In this document: one piece after another, positions 62,777 to 64,000 of the stretch
Layout: every line of letters starts with the position of its first letter
How positions within the stretch are numbered: position 1 is the stretch's first letter
From: JBHEBG01 sp046557915
GTDB lineage: Bacteria; Bacteroidota; Bacteroidia; Flavobacteriales; Flavobacteriaceae
DNA length: 64,000 nucleotides
Direction: 5' to 3'
Assembly (NCBI RefSeq): GCF_046557915.1
Contig: NZ_JBHEBG010000004.1
Coordinates: 310,001-374,000 of the forward strand
The notes under the pieces: model-generated
Seen by the model: the letters and a program-made list of their open reading frames with translations, nothing else
Told to the model about the DNA's origin: nothing
The model's database searches: none
Made by a program: the position numbers and the translations under genes

Positions 62777-63457
62777 ATGAAAAACAAAAGAAGAAAATTG
62801 GGCCTTATTGGCCTTAGTATTATGGGGCTGGTCCTAATTGCGGCAGACCATATTGATGCACCTTCATCTAGGGGTACTACCGCCGATATTGCGGATCTTT
62901 ATGCCTTTGAGCCCAGCGAGGGTTCAGACAACACGGTTTTTGCAGTTGACTTGCAATCGGACATTTTGCCAGAGCTGGCCTACGGCACTTTTGACGAAAC
63001 GGTATTGACCGAGATTAATATCGACACCGATGGCGATTTAGTTGAAGATTTGGTCATTCAAGCCATACCAAGAAATGGAAACATGTATTTTTTTGGACCT
63101 GTGGCTCCATTGGAAACCGGGTTAAGGAGCCAGGTGTTGGTAGATTCTCCACTTGGTAATGTGGAGATTTCGGGCACAACAGCCATTATTGAGACCACAT
63201 CGGAAGGTGTTTCACTTTTTGCCGGACCAAGACAGGATCCCTTCTTTTTCGATTTCTTTCAATTTAATGCGGTAGCAGGCGGAATGGCCCCTGAAGGATT
63301 TAAGACCCCGGAAGAGGCCTCAGATGCTTTCGATGGTACCAATACCATGTCCATAGTTATGGAAATACCCAATAGTCTCCTGGGCACGCCTACAGGAACA
63401 AATATTTTAGGAATCCCTGTTTACAAGGTGTGGGTTACCACCAATAAAAAACAATAG
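62777..63457 (+). CDS. DUF4331 family protein, N-terminal half type
   Basis: A 226-residue exported protein with a signal-like start (RKLGLIGLSIMGLVLIAADH). The segment ADHIDAPSSRGTTADIADLY is the hallmark start of DUF4331 proteins, and FDGTNTMSIVMEIPNSLLG is another family block. In many bacteria the domain is a single protein of about 450 residues or more; here the first part is a separate gene and the second part may be encoded 23 bases downstream. The function is unknown. Confidence 0.83.
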   Translation: MKNKRRKLGLIGLSIMGLVLIAADHIDAPSSRGTTADIADLYAFEPSEGSDNTVFAVDLQSDILPELAYGTFDETVLTEINIDTDGDLVEDLVIQAIPRNGNMYFFGPVAPLETGLRSQVLVDSPLGNVEISGTTAIIETTSEGVSLFAGPRQDPFFFDFFQFNAVAGGMAPEGFKTPEEASDAFDGTNTMSIVMEIPNSLLGTPTGTNILGIPVYKVWVTTNKKQ

Positions 63458-63480
63458 AACATTAATCTAACACAAAAAAA

Positions 63481-64000
63481 ATGAAACTATTCAATTTAAA
63501 ATATTTGCTGTTTTCTATGATAGCGGTAATATCCCTGGGCGCTTGCAATAATGATGATGATGCGCAAATTCCGGGTATGATGGCCGAGGCCAGTTGTACC
63601 GATGGTATTAAAAATGGCGATGAAACCGATATAGATTGTGGCGGTTCTTGTGAGCCCTGTGCTATTTCCTTGGATTTCTCCGGCGACTACGCCCAGGTAG
63701 ATCATATGGGGCGACCCGGAATTAATACTACCCTGGGCTTTGATATGGAAGGGCAACCCAGCATAAAAGATGCCAATAACAATACCATAGCCTCTGAAAT
63801 GGGAGCCGCCTTCCAAGCTGCTTTTGAGGCCAGATTAGAGCAATATCACGATGTTTATGCCAATTTACTGGGGTTAGATCCCTTGGCCGTAAACTATGAA
63901 AACAACATTTTGGGGCTAGATGCAGCTACACTGACAGGTGCTTTAGCAGCCGATGCCTTAGACGTTGCTCCGGATGCACCGACCACCTATTTTAACCCAG
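63481..64000 (+). CDS. DUF4331-type lipoprotein, 3' partial
   Basis: The gene runs off the window. A lipoprotein signal with Cys22 (VISLGACNNDDD) is followed by a cysteine-containing stretch (CTDGIKNGDETDIDCGGSCE, then PC) like those seen in secreted flavobacterial proteins. Then comes DYAQVDHMGRPGINTTLGFD, which is the second-half signature of DUF4331. It starts 23 bases after the previous gene. The two genes probably form one transcript and may give a split version of the domain. Confidence 0.78.
   Translation, partial: MKLFNLKYLLFSMIAVISLGACNNDDDAQIPGMMAEASCTDGIKNGDETDIDCGGSCEPCAISLDFSGDYAQVDHMGRPGINTTLGFDMEGQPSIKDANNNTIASEMGAAFQAAFEARLEQYHDVYANLLGLDPLAVNYENNILGLDAATLTGALAADALDVAPDAPTTYFNP

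Noticed and set aside
1..64000. tRNA, rRNA, CRISPR, insertion sequences, integrase or phage genes
   Set aside because: Intergenic regions were read for these and none was recognised; no transposase-like frame or repeat-spacer pattern is present.

Overview
The window looks like the chromosome of a marine, polysaccharide-degrading member of the Flavobacteriaceae (Bacteroidota). The grounds are a hybrid two-component sensor, a SusC/SusD pair driven by an ECF sigma/FecR couple, a PorP/SprF-type protein of type IX secretion, a DUF6090 protein, a LETM1-related protein of a kind I associate with flavobacteria, A-rich start regions without strong Shine-Dalgarno sites, and moderate-to-low GC by eye. 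No tRNA, rRNA, insertion sequence, prophage or CRISPR array was seen. Functions come from reading motifs and recalled family features; no database search was run.

Region 1 (1-18.2 kb, + strand) is a uronate catabolic cluster. A truncated hybrid two-component regulator is followed by an SDR-type D-mannonate oxidoreductase, myo-inositol oxygenase, a sodium:solute symporter, a secreted GH28 pectinase-like enzyme, UxaC, KdgK, Eda, UxaA, UxaB, a three-gene TRAP transporter and a FucP-like permease, ending at a good hairpin terminator. Galacturonate would run UxaC, UxaB, UxaA, KdgK, Eda to pyruvate and glyceraldehyde 3-phosphate. Inositol would enter as glucuronate. Mannonate dehydratase (UxuA), needed for the glucuronate branch, is not in the window.

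Region 2 (18.3-20.6 kb) has an ECF sigma factor with a small membrane protein, a 72-residue protein and a DUF2911/TPR protein.

Region 3 (20.7-25.8 kb) has a minus-strand RpiR/SIS regulator divergent from an operon of NSS transporter, M20 deacylase, FAD amine oxidase and NTF2-like protein, probably for a modified amino acid or amine. A repeated palindrome lies between and inside the divergent genes.

Region 4 (25.9-38.8 kb) is the strongest candidate for an undescribed system: sigma/FecR/SusC/SusD, then a secreted PIG-L deacetylase, an MFS sugar permease, a ROK kinase and a large PcRGLX/YetA-like lyase-family protein. It is a compact polysaccharide utilisation locus without a recognisable glycoside hydrolase. 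The enzyme set would suit a polymer containing an N-acetylated amino sugar and a uronic acid.

Region 5 (39-43.8 kb) is a surface module: a PD40 protein with an apparently decayed C-terminus, a PorP/SprF protein with a SPOR-like tail, an 815-base spacer with hairpins, and a LuxR-type response regulator whose phospho-acceptor aspartate is replaced by glutamate.

Region 6 (43.9-54.3 kb, - strand) has a DUF6090 protein, an S9 peptidase, a small membrane protein, an acyl-CoA ligase, and a six-gene run combining an MBOAT acyltransferase, its SGNH-like partner and four small exported proteins.

Region 7 (54.5-61.3 kb, + strand) holds two signalling modules: a TPR histidine kinase with a LytTR regulator, and a LytS-like kinase fused to a 2TM domain, followed by three separate 2TM proteins and a second LytTR regulator. 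The window closes with a minus-strand LETM1-related protein and two DUF4331-type genes, the last cut by the window edge.
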